From Bacillota bacterium (lineage in GTDB: Bacteria; Bacillota; Clostridia; Christensenellales; Aristaeellaceae), in assembly GCA_023392515.1 (NCBI GenBank), contig JAEVYX010000007.1:1-18416 (forward strand): a DNA stretch of 18,416 bases. The letters are read 5' to 3'. How positions within the stretch are numbered: the first letter of the stretch is position 1; the number at the start of each line of letters is the position of its first letter. The notes beneath the pieces are model-generated. The model did no database searches, was not told the DNA's origin, and saw only the letters and a program-made list of their open reading frames with translations. Position numbers and translations under genes: made by a program. Positions 1 to 9,027 of this stretch are shown here, piece after piece.

Positions 1-449
1 TCCAGCCGGGGCAAAAGCAGCGCCAGGATTCCGTGCGCATCAAGCTGAACGTAATCTCCTCCACCGTCCGTGGTAAACGGGTGGTGCTGGTGGATGATTC
101 GGTCGTGCGGGGTACGACCAGCGCCCGCATCGTAAAGCTTTTGCGGGAAGCGGGAGCCACAGAGGTTCATCTGCGCCTGTCCGCACCGCCGTTTAAGTAT
201 CCCTGCTACTTTGGCACCGATATTGATTCCACGGACAATCTGATCGCCCACAATCATACCGTAGAGGAAATTCGTCAAATCATTGGCGTGGACAGCCTGG
301 GTTACTTGAATACAAATTATCTGGACAAGCTGGCGGATCAGGCCACTTGCGGTTTTTGCACCGCTTGCTTTACGGGAAATTATCCCGTGGAGCCGCCCAG
401 GCAAACGCAAAAATCCAAGTTTGAAACGCCCATTACCGAAAAGGATTGA
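1..449 (+). CDS. purF: Amidophosphoribosyltransferase PurF, 3' end only
   Basis: This is the C-terminal part of glutamine PRPP amidotransferase, which makes phosphoribosylamine in the first committed step of purine synthesis. The frame is open from the window edge, so the start and the N-terminal glutaminase domain lie upstream. Visible here are the PRPP-binding loop VVLVDDSVVRGTTS (bases 81-122) and a C-terminal cysteine cluster CGFCTAC (bases 348-368) followed by FTGNYP. That cluster, with the Cys of YPCYFG, matches the Bacillus-type PurF that carries a structural [4Fe-4S] cluster; the E. coli type lacks it. The stop is TGA at 447-449, and purM follows after 14 nt. As the first enzyme it is the usual feedback target of AMP and GMP, but the transcriptional control region is outside the window. 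The identification is very secure. Confidence 0.97.
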   Translation, partial: QPGQKQRQDSVRIKLNVISSTVRGKRVVLVDDSVVRGTTSARIVKLLREAGATEVHLRLSAPPFKYPCYFGTDIDSTDNLIAHNHTVEEIRQIIGVDSLGYLNTNYLDKLADQATCGFCTACFTGNYPVEPPRQTQKSKFETPITEKD

Positions 450-463
450 CCGGGAGGCACAGT

Positions 464-1498
464 ATGAAAAGCGAAAGCGAAAGCTATAAAAGCGCAGGGG
501 TGGATATAACCGCAGGCTACCGTGCGGTAGAGCTGATGAAAAGCCATGTGGCTCGTACCATGACCCAAGGGGTTCTAAGCGGTCTGGGCGGGTTTGGCGG
601 CCTGTTTGAATTGGACGTAGAGGGAATGAAGCGGCCGGTACTGGTATCCGGCACCGACGGGGTAGGCACCAAGCTGAAAATCGCCTTTTTGATGGACAAG
701 CATGATACCGTAGGGATCGACTGCGTAGCCATGTGCGTAAACGACGTCATTTGCTGCGGCGCAAAACCTCTTTTCTTCTTGGATTATGTGGCGGTGGGTA
801 AAAACCTGCCCGAGCGTGTGGCCGCCATTGTTTCCGGGGTGGCGGAAGGCTGTGTGCAGGCAGGCTGCGCCTTGATCGGCGGCGAGACCGCGGAAATGCC
901 CGGCTTCTATCCCGCCGATGAATACGATTTAGCCGGTTTTTCGGTAGGTGTGGTGGATAAGGAAAAAATCATCGACAATACCCGGATGCGGGCCGGAGAC
1001 GTAATGATTGCCCTCCCCTCCTCCGGTGTACATTCCAATGGCTTTTCCCTGGTGCGCAAGCTTTTCGATATAGAGCACAAAGGTGTCGGGCAGTATCAGG
1101 CGGAGCTTGGGAAGACCTTGGGCGAGGCGCTTTTGACCCCCACCAAAATCTATGTGCAGCCCATCCTTGCGCTTTTAAAGGAAGTAGAGGTTCTTGGCAT
1201 CTCCCATATTACCGGCGGCGGTTTTTATGAAAATATTCCTCGGGCGCTGTGCAGCGGCTTTTCAGCGAAAATCGAAAAGGCTGCCGTGCGCGTGCTGCCT
1301 CTCTTCTCACTCATGCAAAAGGCAGGAAACATACCGGAAAAGGACATGTTCAACACCTTCAACATGGGTGTGGGCATGTGCGTCACCGTGCCCAAGGAGA
1401 AGGCTGACCAGGCTCTGCGCATCCTAAAGGCTCAGGGTGAGGATGCTTACATCATCGGGGAAATCATCCCTGGAGAAGGCGGCGTGGAACTATGGTAA
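464..1498 (+). CDS. purM: Phosphoribosylformylglycinamidine cyclo-ligase (AIR synthetase)
   Basis: PurM closes the imidazole ring: FGAM plus ATP gives AIR. The protein is 344 residues, the usual length for the family. Conserved blocks include GGFGG (42-46), the ATP-binding SGTDGVGTK (62-70), GIDCVAMCVNDV (84-95), GGETAEMPGFY (139-149) and PSSGVHSNGFSL. I chose the ATG at 464 over an in-frame TTG at 446, because GGGAGG at 452-457 sits 6 nt before the ATG, and the TTG would overlap the purF stop with no SD at the right distance. The gene overlaps purN by 7 nt (1492-1498), which suggests translational coupling. Confidence 0.98.
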   Translation: MKSESESYKSAGVDITAGYRAVELMKSHVARTMTQGVLSGLGGFGGLFELDVEGMKRPVLVSGTDGVGTKLKIAFLMDKHDTVGIDCVAMCVNDVICCGAKPLFFLDYVAVGKNLPERVAAIVSGVAEGCVQAGCALIGGETAEMPGFYPADEYDLAGFSVGVVDKEKIIDNTRMRAGDVMIALPSSGVHSNGFSLVRKLFDIEHKGVGQYQAELGKTLGEALLTPTKIYVQPILALLKEVEVLGISHITGGGFYENIPRALCSGFSAKIEKAAVRVLPLFSLMQKAGNIPEKDMFNTFNMGVGMCVTVPKEKADQALRILKAQGEDAYIIGEIIPGEGGVELW

Positions 1499-2121
1499 GG
1501 GTGGCGGTACTGGTATCCGGCGGCGGGACCAATCTTCAAGCCATCCTGGATGCAAAAGCAGCGGGGAAAATCCCCCATGGAGACATTGCCCTGGTGGTGT
1601 CCAACAAACCCGAAGCCTTTGCCCTTGAACGGGCTGCCCGGGCAAATATCCCCACGGCCGTCGTAAAAAAGGAAAAAGGCATGGATCCATCGGATTACGG
1701 GCAGCGCCTTCTGGATGTACTGAAAACCCATGCCGTTGAGTTTGTGGTGCTGGCAGGTTTTCTCGTCGTTCTTCCGGAAAATGTGATCCGGGCTTATGAA
1801 AACCGCATCATCAACGTGCATCCAAGCCTGATCCCCGCCTTCTGCGGCAAGGGGTTTTACGGTTTGAAAGTTCATGAAGCGGCCCTGAACTATGGGGTCA
1901 AGGTAACGGGGGCCACGGTTCATTATGTAAACGAAATACCGGATGGGGGCAAAATAATTGCCCAAAAAGCAGTGGAGATTCTGCCCGAGGATACTGCGGA
2001 AACATTACAAAAGCGGGTCATGATTGAAGCGGAATGGCTGTTATTGCCCAAGGCGCTGGAATTTTGCTGCAGAGAACTAGCCATGGTAAAGGAGACGAAA
2101 AAAAGTGTTGAACTTGTTTAA
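1492..2121 (+). CDS. purN: Phosphoribosylglycinamide formyltransferase, folate-dependent
   Basis: PurN transfers the formyl group of 10-formyltetrahydrofolate to GAR, giving FGAR. The protein is 209 residues, normal for the family. The N-terminal SGGGTNLQAIL (9-19) is the phosphate-binding loop. The catalytic triad known from E. coli PurN is intact as Asn108 and His110 in INVHPSLIP and Asp151 in PDGG. The FCGKGFYGLKVHEAAL segment resembles other clostridial PurN proteins. The ATG lies inside the last codons of purM (7 nt overlap), and the 3' end overlaps the next gene by 17 nt. Both junctions imply coupled translation within the purine operon. Confidence 0.97.
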   Translation: MVRVAVLVSGGGTNLQAILDAKAAGKIPHGDIALVVSNKPEAFALERAARANIPTAVVKKEKGMDPSDYGQRLLDVLKTHAVEFVVLAGFLVVLPENVIRAYENRIINVHPSLIPAFCGKGFYGLKVHEAALNYGVKVTGATVHYVNEIPDGGKIIAQKAVEILPEDTAETLQKRVMIEAEWLLLPKALEFCCRELAMVKETKKSVELV

Positions 2122-2809
2122 CGAGCTTAAAAGCAATCCCTACCCCGGCCGCGGCATTGTACTGGGGATGACAAAAAGCCATGCCGTGATGGCTTATTTC
2201 ATAATGGGCCGCAGTGCCAACAGCCGCAACCGTGTTTTTGTGGAAGCGGATGGCGGCATCCGCACCCAGGCATTTGATCCAGCCTTATTGCAGGACCCAT
2301 CCCTGATTATTTATGCCCCTGTCCGCGTATTGGGAAAGGACACTATCGTCACCAACGGGGATCAGACGGATACGGTAGCAGATTTCATAAAAGCCGGTAA
2401 AACCTTTGAGGAGGCTTTGCGCACCCGCACCTTTGAGCCGGATGCGCCCAATTATACCCCCCGCATCAGCGGTCTGATGACCGTGGAGAACGGCTCCTGC
2501 TCCTACCGCCTGTCTATTTTGAAAAGCAATGATGGCAACCCCGATTCTCCTTTGCGTTTTTTTTATGAGGTATCCTCGCCCATAGCAGGAGAGGGCCATT
2601 TTATACATACCTACCGCTGCGATGGGAACCCCATTCCTTCCTTTGAAGGAGAGCCTAAAAAGGTTGCAATTCCGGATGATCTGGATGCGTTTTCCCAGAA
2701 TCTTTGGGACAGCCTGCATGCGGATAACAAAGTATCCCTCTTTGTGCGCTTCATCTCCTTTCAGGATGGCGGCGTGCAAACCTGGATCATCAATAAAAAT
2801 CAGAAGTGA
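2105..2809 (+). CDS. purO: Archaeal-type IMP cyclohydrolase (PurO family)
   Basis: This 234-residue protein resembles the stand-alone IMP cyclohydrolase family first known from archaea (PurO), which closes FAICAR to IMP. Supporting segments are the N-terminal NPYPGRGIVLG, the SRNRVF stretch, VTNGDQTDTV, and PNYTPRISGL in the middle. It bears no resemblance to the MGS-fold cyclohydrolase domain normally fused at the N-terminus of PurH. The context agrees: the next gene is a PurH lacking exactly that domain. The start is GTG at 2105, with AAAGGAG at 2088-2094 about 10 nt upstream; a TTG at 2108 is the alternative. It overlaps purN by 17 nt. I recognised the family by eye, so the function is a strong inference and not a demonstrated match. 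Confidence 0.86.
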   Translation: MLNLFNELKSNPYPGRGIVLGMTKSHAVMAYFIMGRSANSRNRVFVEADGGIRTQAFDPALLQDPSLIIYAPVRVLGKDTIVTNGDQTDTVADFIKAGKTFEEALRTRTFEPDAPNYTPRISGLMTVENGSCSYRLSILKSNDGNPDSPLRFFYEVSSPIAGEGHFIHTYRCDGNPIPSFEGEPKKVAIPDDLDAFSQNLWDSLHADNKVSLFVRFISFQDGGVQTWIINKNQK

Positions 2810-2824
2810 AGAGGAGAATAAGCC

Positions 2825-4000
2825 ATGGCAGCGGAGCTTTTCTTGAAATATGGCTGCAACCCCAACCAGAAACCCGCCCGGATTTTCATGAAGGAAGGGG
2901 AGTTGCCCCTTACGGTGCTGAACGGCAAGCCGGGCTATATCAATTTTCTGGATGCCCTTAATGGCTGGCAATTGGTGAGGGAACTTAAAATGGCCACCGG
3001 GCTTCCGGCCGCAGCCTCCTTTAAGCACGTCAGCCCCGCAGGAGCGGCGGTTGGTCTGCCCTTGACCCCCGTATTGAAAAGCATCTATTTCACCGGGGAT
3101 GCGTCCCTTTCTCCCTTGGCCTGTGCCTATGCCCGGGCGCGGGGGGCGGACCGCATGTCCTCCTTCGGGGATTTTATTTCCCTGTCGGACGTGTGCGATG
3201 TCCCCACGGCGCTGCTCATCAAGCCTGAAGTGTCCGACGGCGTGATTGCTCCGGGTTATGCTCCCGAGGCGCTGGAGATATTGCAGAAAAAGCGCAAGGG
3301 CGGTTACAACATCATTCAAATTGACGAAAACTATGTGCCAGCTCCTATTGAGAATAAAGATGTGTTCGGCATCACCTTTGAGCAGGGCCGGAATGAATAC
3401 AAAATAGACCAGGCCCTTTTGAATAACGTTGTAACAAAAAATAAACTCCTCCCGGAAGAGGCAAAACGCGATTTGCTGATCGCCCTCATCACGCTGAAAT
3501 ATACCCAGTCGAACTCCGTCTGCTACGTAAAGGATGGGCAGGCTATCGGCGTGGGAGCGGGGCAGCAGTCCCGCATCCATTGCACCCGCCTTGCGGGGCA
3601 AAAGGCGGATCAGTGGTGGCTGCGCCAGCATCCGAAAGTTCTTTCCCTGCCCTTTCTCCCCCACATCGGCAGGCCGGACCGGGACAATACCATTGACCTG
3701 TATATCTCAGATGATTGCGGCGACGTATTGGATGAGGGAAAATGGCAGCAGTTTTTTACCAGAAAGCCAGAACCCCTTCAAAAGACCGAGCGACAGGAAT
3801 GGCTCTCTCAGTTGACCGGCGTTTCTCTGGGCAGCGATGCCTTCTTCCCCTTTGGGGACAATATCCAGAGGGCCTGGCGCAGCGGCGTGCGCTATGTGGC
3901 CCAGCCCGGCGGTTCTGTGCGGGACGATCAGGTGATTGAGACCTGCGACCAATACGGTATTGCCATGTGCTTTACGGGCATGCGTCTGTTTCACCATTGA
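2825..4000 (+). CDS. purH: AICAR formyltransferase, transformylase-only PurH
   Basis: This enzyme formylates AICAR with 10-formyltetrahydrofolate to FAICAR, the penultimate step to IMP. At 391 residues it is clearly shorter than bifunctional PurH (about 510) and holds only the transformylase part. The catalytic Lys-His pair is present as Lys67-His68 in SFKHVSPAGAA. Other family blocks are YTQSNSVCYVKDGQAIGVGAGQ, the SDAFFPFGDNIQ segment, and YVAQPGGSVRDDQVI near the C-terminus. No IMP cyclohydrolase domain precedes it. The protein begins cleanly with its own ATG and an AGGAG at 2812-2816, 8 nt upstream, so it is not a broken gene. The missing activity is supplied by the purO-like gene 15 nt upstream. 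Single-domain homologues are known in Clostridia. Confidence 0.95.
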   Translation: MAAELFLKYGCNPNQKPARIFMKEGELPLTVLNGKPGYINFLDALNGWQLVRELKMATGLPAAASFKHVSPAGAAVGLPLTPVLKSIYFTGDASLSPLACAYARARGADRMSSFGDFISLSDVCDVPTALLIKPEVSDGVIAPGYAPEALEILQKKRKGGYNIIQIDENYVPAPIENKDVFGITFEQGRNEYKIDQALLNNVVTKNKLLPEEAKRDLLIALITLKYTQSNSVCYVKDGQAIGVGAGQQSRIHCTRLAGQKADQWWLRQHPKVLSLPFLPHIGRPDRDNTIDLYISDDCGDVLDEGKWQQFFTRKPEPLQKTERQEWLSQLTGVSLGSDAFFPFGDNIQRAWRSGVRYVAQPGGSVRDDQVIETCDQYGIAMCFTGMRLFHH

Positions 4001-4022
4001 TGGTTACGGAAGGCGGAAACAT

Positions 4023-5297
4023 ATGAAACTTATGGTCGTGGGCGGCGGCGGGCGTGAGCACGCCATTGTTCAAAAACTGAGGGAAAACCCCACCGTGAAA
4101 GAAATCTATGCACTGCCCGGCAATGGGGGCATTGCCGCCCAGGCGGTATGTGTACCCATTAAAGCAACAGACATCATGAGCATCGTTGCCTTCGCCCGGG
4201 ATAAGAAGATTGATTTTGTGGTAGTGGCCCCTGATGATCCCCTGTGCCTGGGGCTGGTGGACGAGCTGAACAAGGCGGGCATCCCCGCCTTTGGCCCGGA
4301 CAAAAAGGCCGCCATGATCGAGGGAAGCAAGGTCTTCAGCAAAGGGCTCATGAAGAAGTATACCATTCCCACAGCCGCCTATGAAGCGTTTTCGGACGTG
4401 GATGCGGCTTTACGCTACGTTCAAAGCTGCGCCTATCCAGTGGTGGTCAAGGCCGACGGTCTGGCCTTGGGCAAGGGCGTCCTCATCTGCGAAAATGTAC
4501 CGGAGGCGGAAGCCGCCATCCGGGTTATGATGGAAGATCACCAATTTGGAGCGGCAGGAAACCAAGTGGTGGTAGAGGAGTTCTTAACCGGCCCCGAAGT
4601 TTCGGTACTGTGCTTTACGGACGGAAAAACCATCAAGCCCATGGTATCCGCCATGGACCACAAGCGGGCGCTGGATGGAGACTGCGGGCTGAATACAGGC
4701 GGCATGGGCGCGGTGGCACCCAACCCCTATTATACCGAGCCTATAGCCGAGCGCTGCATGAAGGAGATTTTTCTTCCCACTGTGGAGGCCATGAACCGGG
4801 AAGGGCGCACCTTCCGGGGTTGCTTGTATTTTGGCCTGATGCTGACGGAGCAGGGGCCCAAGGTGATTGAATACAACTGCCGCTTTGGCGACCCCGAAAC
4901 CCAGGCGGTGCTTCCCCTTCTGAAAAGCGATCTGTTAACCGTTATGCTGTCCACCGTAACCGGTACGCTTGCACAAACAGAGGTTGTCTTTTCAAAGAAA
5001 GCAGCCTGCTGCGTGGTGCTTGCCAGCGGCGGATACCCCAAAGAATATTCAACAGGCAAGGAAATCACAGGGCTGAATCACCTGGATGACAAAGACGTCT
5101 TTGCTTTTCACGCCGGCACCCGCCGCCTGGAAGGCGGTAAGCTGGTCACATCAGGGGGACGGGTCCTCGGCATGACGGCGATAGCACCGCATTTGAGCGA
5201 AGCCGTTCAAAAGGCATATGATGCCTGCCAGGCCGTTTCCTTTGAAGACATGCACCTGCGCCGGGATATAGGAAAACGTGCTCTGGAAGCAAGATAA
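4023..5297 (+). CDS. purD: Phosphoribosylamine--glycine ligase (GAR synthetase)
   Basis: PurD joins phosphoribosylamine and glycine with ATP to form GAR, the second step of the pathway. The protein is 424 residues, close to the B. subtilis length. It starts with the Rossmann-like VVGGGGREHAI (GGGGREH at 7-13), followed by an ATP-grasp core with VVVKADGLALGKGV (Lys143), NTGGMGAVAP (Asn224 onward) and EYNCRFGDPETQ, the metal/ATP site. I chose the ATG at 4023, preceded by GGAAGG (4008-4013), because the protein then begins MKLMVVGGGG as in the family. The open frame runs back to 3936 inside purH, but that extension is not family-like. The gaps to purH and purL are 22 nt each. Confidence 0.97.
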   Translation: MKLMVVGGGGREHAIVQKLRENPTVKEIYALPGNGGIAAQAVCVPIKATDIMSIVAFARDKKIDFVVVAPDDPLCLGLVDELNKAGIPAFGPDKKAAMIEGSKVFSKGLMKKYTIPTAAYEAFSDVDAALRYVQSCAYPVVVKADGLALGKGVLICENVPEAEAAIRVMMEDHQFGAAGNQVVVEEFLTGPEVSVLCFTDGKTIKPMVSAMDHKRALDGDCGLNTGGMGAVAPNPYYTEPIAERCMKEIFLPTVEAMNREGRTFRGCLYFGLMLTEQGPKVIEYNCRFGDPETQAVLPLLKSDLLTVMLSTVTGTLAQTEVVFSKKAACCVVLASGGYPKEYSTGKEITGLNHLDDKDVFAFHAGTRRLEGGKLVTSGGRVLGMTAIAPHLSEAVQKAYDACQAVSFEDMHLRRDIGKRALEAR

Positions 5298-5319
5298 CGT
5301 ACGGAAGGGGAAACCGTTC

Positions 5320-8300
5320 ATGTCTGTTTTTCGCCTGTATGTAGAAAAAAAGGCACCTTACGCTGTGGAGGCCGCTCATCTTCTGGAGGAGATTCGAGGC
5401 CTGCTAGGCATACATCATGTTGATTCGCTAAGGCTTCTCAACCGATATGATGTGGAAGGCATTGATGGGGATTTATATGCACGCTGCAAACCCATCGTAT
5501 TCTTTGAACCGCAGCTGGATCTTGCTTATGATGAATTGTCTAAGGGTGCACATACGGTTTTTGCGGTGGAATATCTGCCGGGCCAGTTTGACCAGCGGGC
5601 CGATTCCTGCGCCGAATGTATTCAGCTGGTATCCCAGGGCGAGCGGCCCATGGTGCGCACCGCAAGGGTCTATCTTCTGGATGGAACACCTACTCCTGAA
5701 GAAGTGCTCCGAATTAAGAAGTATGTCATCAATCCCGTGGAAAGCCGGGAGGCAAGCCTTGAAAAAAGGGATACATTGGCCCTCAATTATCCAGCCCCCC
5801 GCCCGGTGGAAATCCTTCACGGGTTTCGGGAACTGACGGCGGATGGCGTGGCCTCATTTGTAAAATCCTACGGTCTGGCAATGGACCGGGATGATCTGGA
5901 ATTTTGCCGCCGATACTTTCTTTCTGAACGGCGGGACCCTACCCTCACAGAAATCCGCATGATAGACACCTATTGGTCCGACCATTGCCGCCATACAACC
6001 TTTTTGACAGCCATTGATGAAGTGACCATTGAAGAAGAGCAGGTAAAGAAGGCCTTCCAGCGCTACCTTGAACTGCGCAAAGCAGTCTATGGCAGCAAGG
6101 AAAAGCCCATTCATTTGATGGATTTGGCCACAATCGGCGCAAAATACCTGAAAAAGTCCGGCAAGCTCAATAATTTGGATGAATCGCCGGAAATCAACGC
6201 CTGCTCCATTGAAATCGACGTGGACGCAAATGGCGCAAAGGAAAAATGGCTGCTACTTTTCAAAAATGAGACTCATAACCATCCAACGGAAATTGAACCC
6301 TTCGGCGGTGCGGCCACCTGCATCGGCGGCGCAATCCGCGACCCCTTGTCCGGCCGCACCTATGTATACCAAGCCATGCGAGTCACCGGTGCGGCAAATC
6401 CGCTGGTGCCCGTGGAGGAAACACTGCCCGGCAAGCTTCCCCAGCGGAAACTTGTGACTACCGCCGCAGCAGGTTACAGCTCCTATGGCAACCAAATCGG
6501 TCTGGCGACCGGGCAGGTGGATGAAATCTACCATCCGGGTTATGTAGCCAAGCGCATGGAAATCGGCGCGGTGGTGGGGGCTGCCCCCAAGGCCAACGTG
6601 CGCCGGGAAGTGCCGGAACCGGGTGATATCATCGTTCTGCTGGGCGGGCGGACCGGCCGGGATGGCTGCGGCGGCGCAACAGGTTCATCCAAATCCCACA
6701 ACCTGGAAAGCATTGAAACATGCGGCGCAGAAGTGCAAAAGGGCAACGCGCTGGTGGAGCGCAAGCTGCAAAGGCTGTTCCGCAACCCGGATGTAACTCG
6801 AATGATCAAGCGCTGCAACGACTTTGGTGCAGGCGGCGTATCTGTAGCCATTGGGGAGCTGGCAGACGGGCTGACCATTGACCTTGAAGCCGTTCCCAAA
6901 AAATATGAGGGGCTGGACGGTACAGAGCTGGCCATATCCGAAAGTCAGGAGCGCATGGCGGTGGTGCTTGCGCCACAGGACGTGGATTCTTTCCTGGAGG
7001 AAGCCCGCAAGGAAAACCTGGAGGCCACGGTGGTAGCCTCGGTACAGGAGGAACCAAGGCTAAAAATGACCTGGCAGGGCAGCACCCTGGTAGACCTGTC
7101 CCGGGAATTTTTAAACTCCAATGGTGCGCAAAAGCACGCCGCAGCTTATGTTGAAAAGGCAAAGGCAAAGGCAAAAGCACAGAGCATTCCAAGCGGAACC
7201 CTTGCGCAAAAGCTATGCACGGTGATGTCGGACCTGAATGTGTGCAGCAAAAAGGGGCTGTCGGAGCGGTTTGACAGCACTATCGGCGCAGGCACCGTGC
7301 TGATGCCCTTTGGAGGTGCCTATCAATTGACACCGGCTCAGGCCATGGCAGCCAAGCTGCCGGTGCTTTCCGGTGACACCACCACCTGCTCAGGCATGGC
7401 CTATGGCTTTAACCCTTATTTGACAGAGCAAAACCCTTATGAGGGCGCCTATCTTGCGGTTGCGGAAAGCGTAGCCAAGCTGGTTGCTTCCGGCTTTTCC
7501 CGCAAGGATGCATACCTTACCTTCCAGGAATACTTTGAGCGTTTGGGAGAAAATCCTGAACGGTGGGGCAAGCCTCTGGCCGCTTTATTGGGAGCGCTAA
7601 GCGCCCAGCTGGATTTGGGCATCGCCGCCATCGGCGGCAAGGACAGCATGTCCGGTTCCTTTGAAAATCTCGACGTGCCCCCCACCCTGGTCTCCTTTGC
7701 CGTAGCGCCGGGGCATGTGAGCAGCGTAACCTCCCCTGAATTCAAGAAAAGCGGGCATCGGGTGGCCTATATAAAGTCTGATCCCCTTCAGGATGCTGCT
7801 GGGTTTCTTTCAGCTTTGGATACGGTAGAAAGCCTCATCAGGGAAAAGAAAGCCTATGCCGTTTATGCCCTGGGCTTTGGGGGCATAGCCGAAGCGCTAT
7901 GCAAAATGAGCTTTGGCAACCGCATTGGCATTTCCGTTGCCCAAGATTTTTCGGATGATCTTTTTGTGTGGAATTATGGCAGTTTCCTCATTGAGCTTGA
8001 TGAGAACGAGTTGCTTGGTGAAACAATCGGTTTCACCACATCCGATTATGCCTTTACCTATAAAGAGGAAACGGCCGCTTTGGATGCGGTTCAAGAGGCC
8101 TATGAAGGAAAGCTTGAGCCGGTGTTCCCCTACCGCAGCAAAGGAACGGTTGACAAGGCGGAAACTTTCTCCTATCCTGTAGGGGAGAAAGCTCGGCCCA
8201 AGGCGGCATACGCCAAGCCTCGGGCCTTCATCCCAGTATTCCCCGGCACAAACTGCGAATATGATACGGCAAAGGCATTGCAAAGGGCAGGGGCAGAACC

Positions 8301-9015
8301 GGAAATCCTTATCATCAATAACCTGACTCCCTCCGCCATTACCGAAAGCATCGAAAGGGCGCAAAAGACCATTGCAAACTGCCAGATGATCGTGCTTCCC
8401 GGCGGCTTTTCCGGGGGTGACGAGCCGGATGGGTCCGGTAAATTTATCACCGCCTTTTTCCGCAATCCCCGGATGCGGGACAGCGTCCATGACCTGCTGA
8501 ACCGCCGGGATGGGCTTATGCTGGGTATCTGCAACGGTTTTCAGGCGTTGATCAAACTGGGGCTGGTGCCTTATGGAGAAATCATCAATACCGACGATAG
8601 TTGCCCCACCTTAACCTACAACACCATCGGCCGCCATCAGAGCATGCTGGTGCGCACCCGCATCGCGTCTGCGAAATCGCCCTGGTTATCCCGCTGTCAG
8701 GTAGGCGACGTGTACACAGTAGCCATTTCCCACGGGGAAGGGCGGTTTGTGGCACCGAAGGGTCTGATTGACCAAATGGCGCTAAACGGACAGATTGCCG
8801 CCCAGTATGTGGATGAAAACGGCCTTGCGTCCATGGCTCTTGCCCATAACCCCAATGGCTCCTATCAGGCCATTGAAGCCATTACCTCGCGGGATGGGCG
8901 CATCTTAGGCAAAATGGGACATACGGAGCGCAGCGGCAATTCCCTTTACAAAAATGTGGACGGCCTGAAATATCAGCCCCTGTTTGAAGGTGGCGTGGAC
9001 TATTTCCGGCTGTAA
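5320..9015 (+). CDS. purL: Phosphoribosylformylglycinamidine synthase, single-chain PurL with glutaminase domain
   Basis: This 1231-residue enzyme converts FGAR, glutamine and ATP to FGAM. It is the large single-chain form, so no separate purS or purQ is expected, and none is seen in the window. Order of parts: an N-terminal PurS-like segment (about 1-90), a linker with YWSDHCRHTTF (218-228), a first synthase half with NETHNHPTEIEPFGGAA (from about 316), a Lys-Ala linker (613-620), a second half with GGKDSMSGSF, and a C-terminal class I glutaminase from about residue 969. The glutaminase triad is visible as Cys1071 (GICNGF), His1138 and Glu1140 (SHGEG). The sequence style fits the clade of fused PurL common in Clostridia. 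The ATG at 5320 has GGAAGGGG at 5303-5310; the frame opens earlier at a GTG (5278) inside purD, which I reject. Confidence 0.97.
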   Translation: MSVFRLYVEKKAPYAVEAAHLLEEIRGLLGIHHVDSLRLLNRYDVEGIDGDLYARCKPIVFFEPQLDLAYDELSKGAHTVFAVEYLPGQFDQRADSCAECIQLVSQGERPMVRTARVYLLDGTPTPEEVLRIKKYVINPVESREASLEKRDTLALNYPAPRPVEILHGFRELTADGVASFVKSYGLAMDRDDLEFCRRYFLSERRDPTLTEIRMIDTYWSDHCRHTTFLTAIDEVTIEEEQVKKAFQRYLELRKAVYGSKEKPIHLMDLATIGAKYLKKSGKLNNLDESPEINACSIEIDVDANGAKEKWLLLFKNETHNHPTEIEPFGGAATCIGGAIRDPLSGRTYVYQAMRVTGAANPLVPVEETLPGKLPQRKLVTTAAAGYSSYGNQIGLATGQVDEIYHPGYVAKRMEIGAVVGAAPKANVRREVPEPGDIIVLLGGRTGRDGCGGATGSSKSHNLESIETCGAEVQKGNALVERKLQRLFRNPDVTRMIKRCNDFGAGGVSVAIGELADGLTIDLEAVPKKYEGLDGTELAISESQERMAVVLAPQDVDSFLEEARKENLEATVVASVQEEPRLKMTWQGSTLVDLSREFLNSNGAQKHAAAYVEKAKAKAKAQSIPSGTLAQKLCTVMSDLNVCSKKGLSERFDSTIGAGTVLMPFGGAYQLTPAQAMAAKLPVLSGDTTTCSGMAYGFNPYLTEQNPYEGAYLAVAESVAKLVASGFSRKDAYLTFQEYFERLGENPERWGKPLAALLGALSAQLDLGIAAIGGKDSMSGSFENLDVPPTLVSFAVAPGHVSSVTSPEFKKSGHRVAYIKSDPLQDAAGFLSALDTVESLIREKKAYAVYALGFGGIAEALCKMSFGNRIGISVAQDFSDDLFVWNYGSFLIELDENELLGETIGFTTSDYAFTYKEETAALDAVQEAYEGKLEPVFPYRSKGTVDKAETFSYPVGEKARPKAAYAKPRAFIPVFPGTNCEYDTAKALQRAGAEPEILIINNLTPSAITESIERAQKTIANCQMIVLPGGFSGGDEPDGSGKFITAFFRNPRMRDSVHDLLNRRDGLMLGICNGFQALIKLGLVPYGEIINTDDSCPTLTYNTIGRHQSMLVRTRIASAKSPWLSRCQVGDVYTVAISHGEGRFVAPKGLIDQMALNGQIAAQYVDENGLASMALAHNPNGSYQAIEAITSRDGRILGKMGHTERSGNSLYKNVDGLKYQPLFEGGVDYFRL
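7156..7179 (+). repeat. Short tandem hexamer coding for a Lys-Ala run in PurL
   Basis: Three perfect copies of AAGGCA followed by one variant copy (AAAGCA) encode four Lys-Ala dipeptides at PurL residues 613-620. The run lies between the two synthase halves, where a flexible or helical linker is expected. The length is a multiple of three, so a gain or loss of one unit would keep the reading frame. Confidence 0.85.
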
Positions 9016-9027
9016 GGAGGCTTTTTC

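Noticed and set aside
2285..3664. A 459-codon open frame on the minus strand across purO and purH.
   Set aside because: It lies antisense to two well-supported genes, has no recognisable domain and a low-complexity, basic composition, and is explained by codon bias on the coding strand.
2825..4000. The possibility that the short purH is a truncated pseudogene of bifunctional PurH.
   Set aside because: It has its own SD and ATG, all transformylase motifs and no frameshift, and the missing activity is encoded next door.
3936..4022. A 29-codon upstream extension of purD into the end of purH.
   Set aside because: The ATG at 4023 has an SD at a usable distance and gives the normal PurD N-terminus; the extension is out of frame with and inside purH.
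5278..5319. A GTG start for purL 14 codons upstream, inside purD.
   Set aside because: The ATG at 5320 has a strong SD (GGAAGGGG) and a family-like N-terminus.
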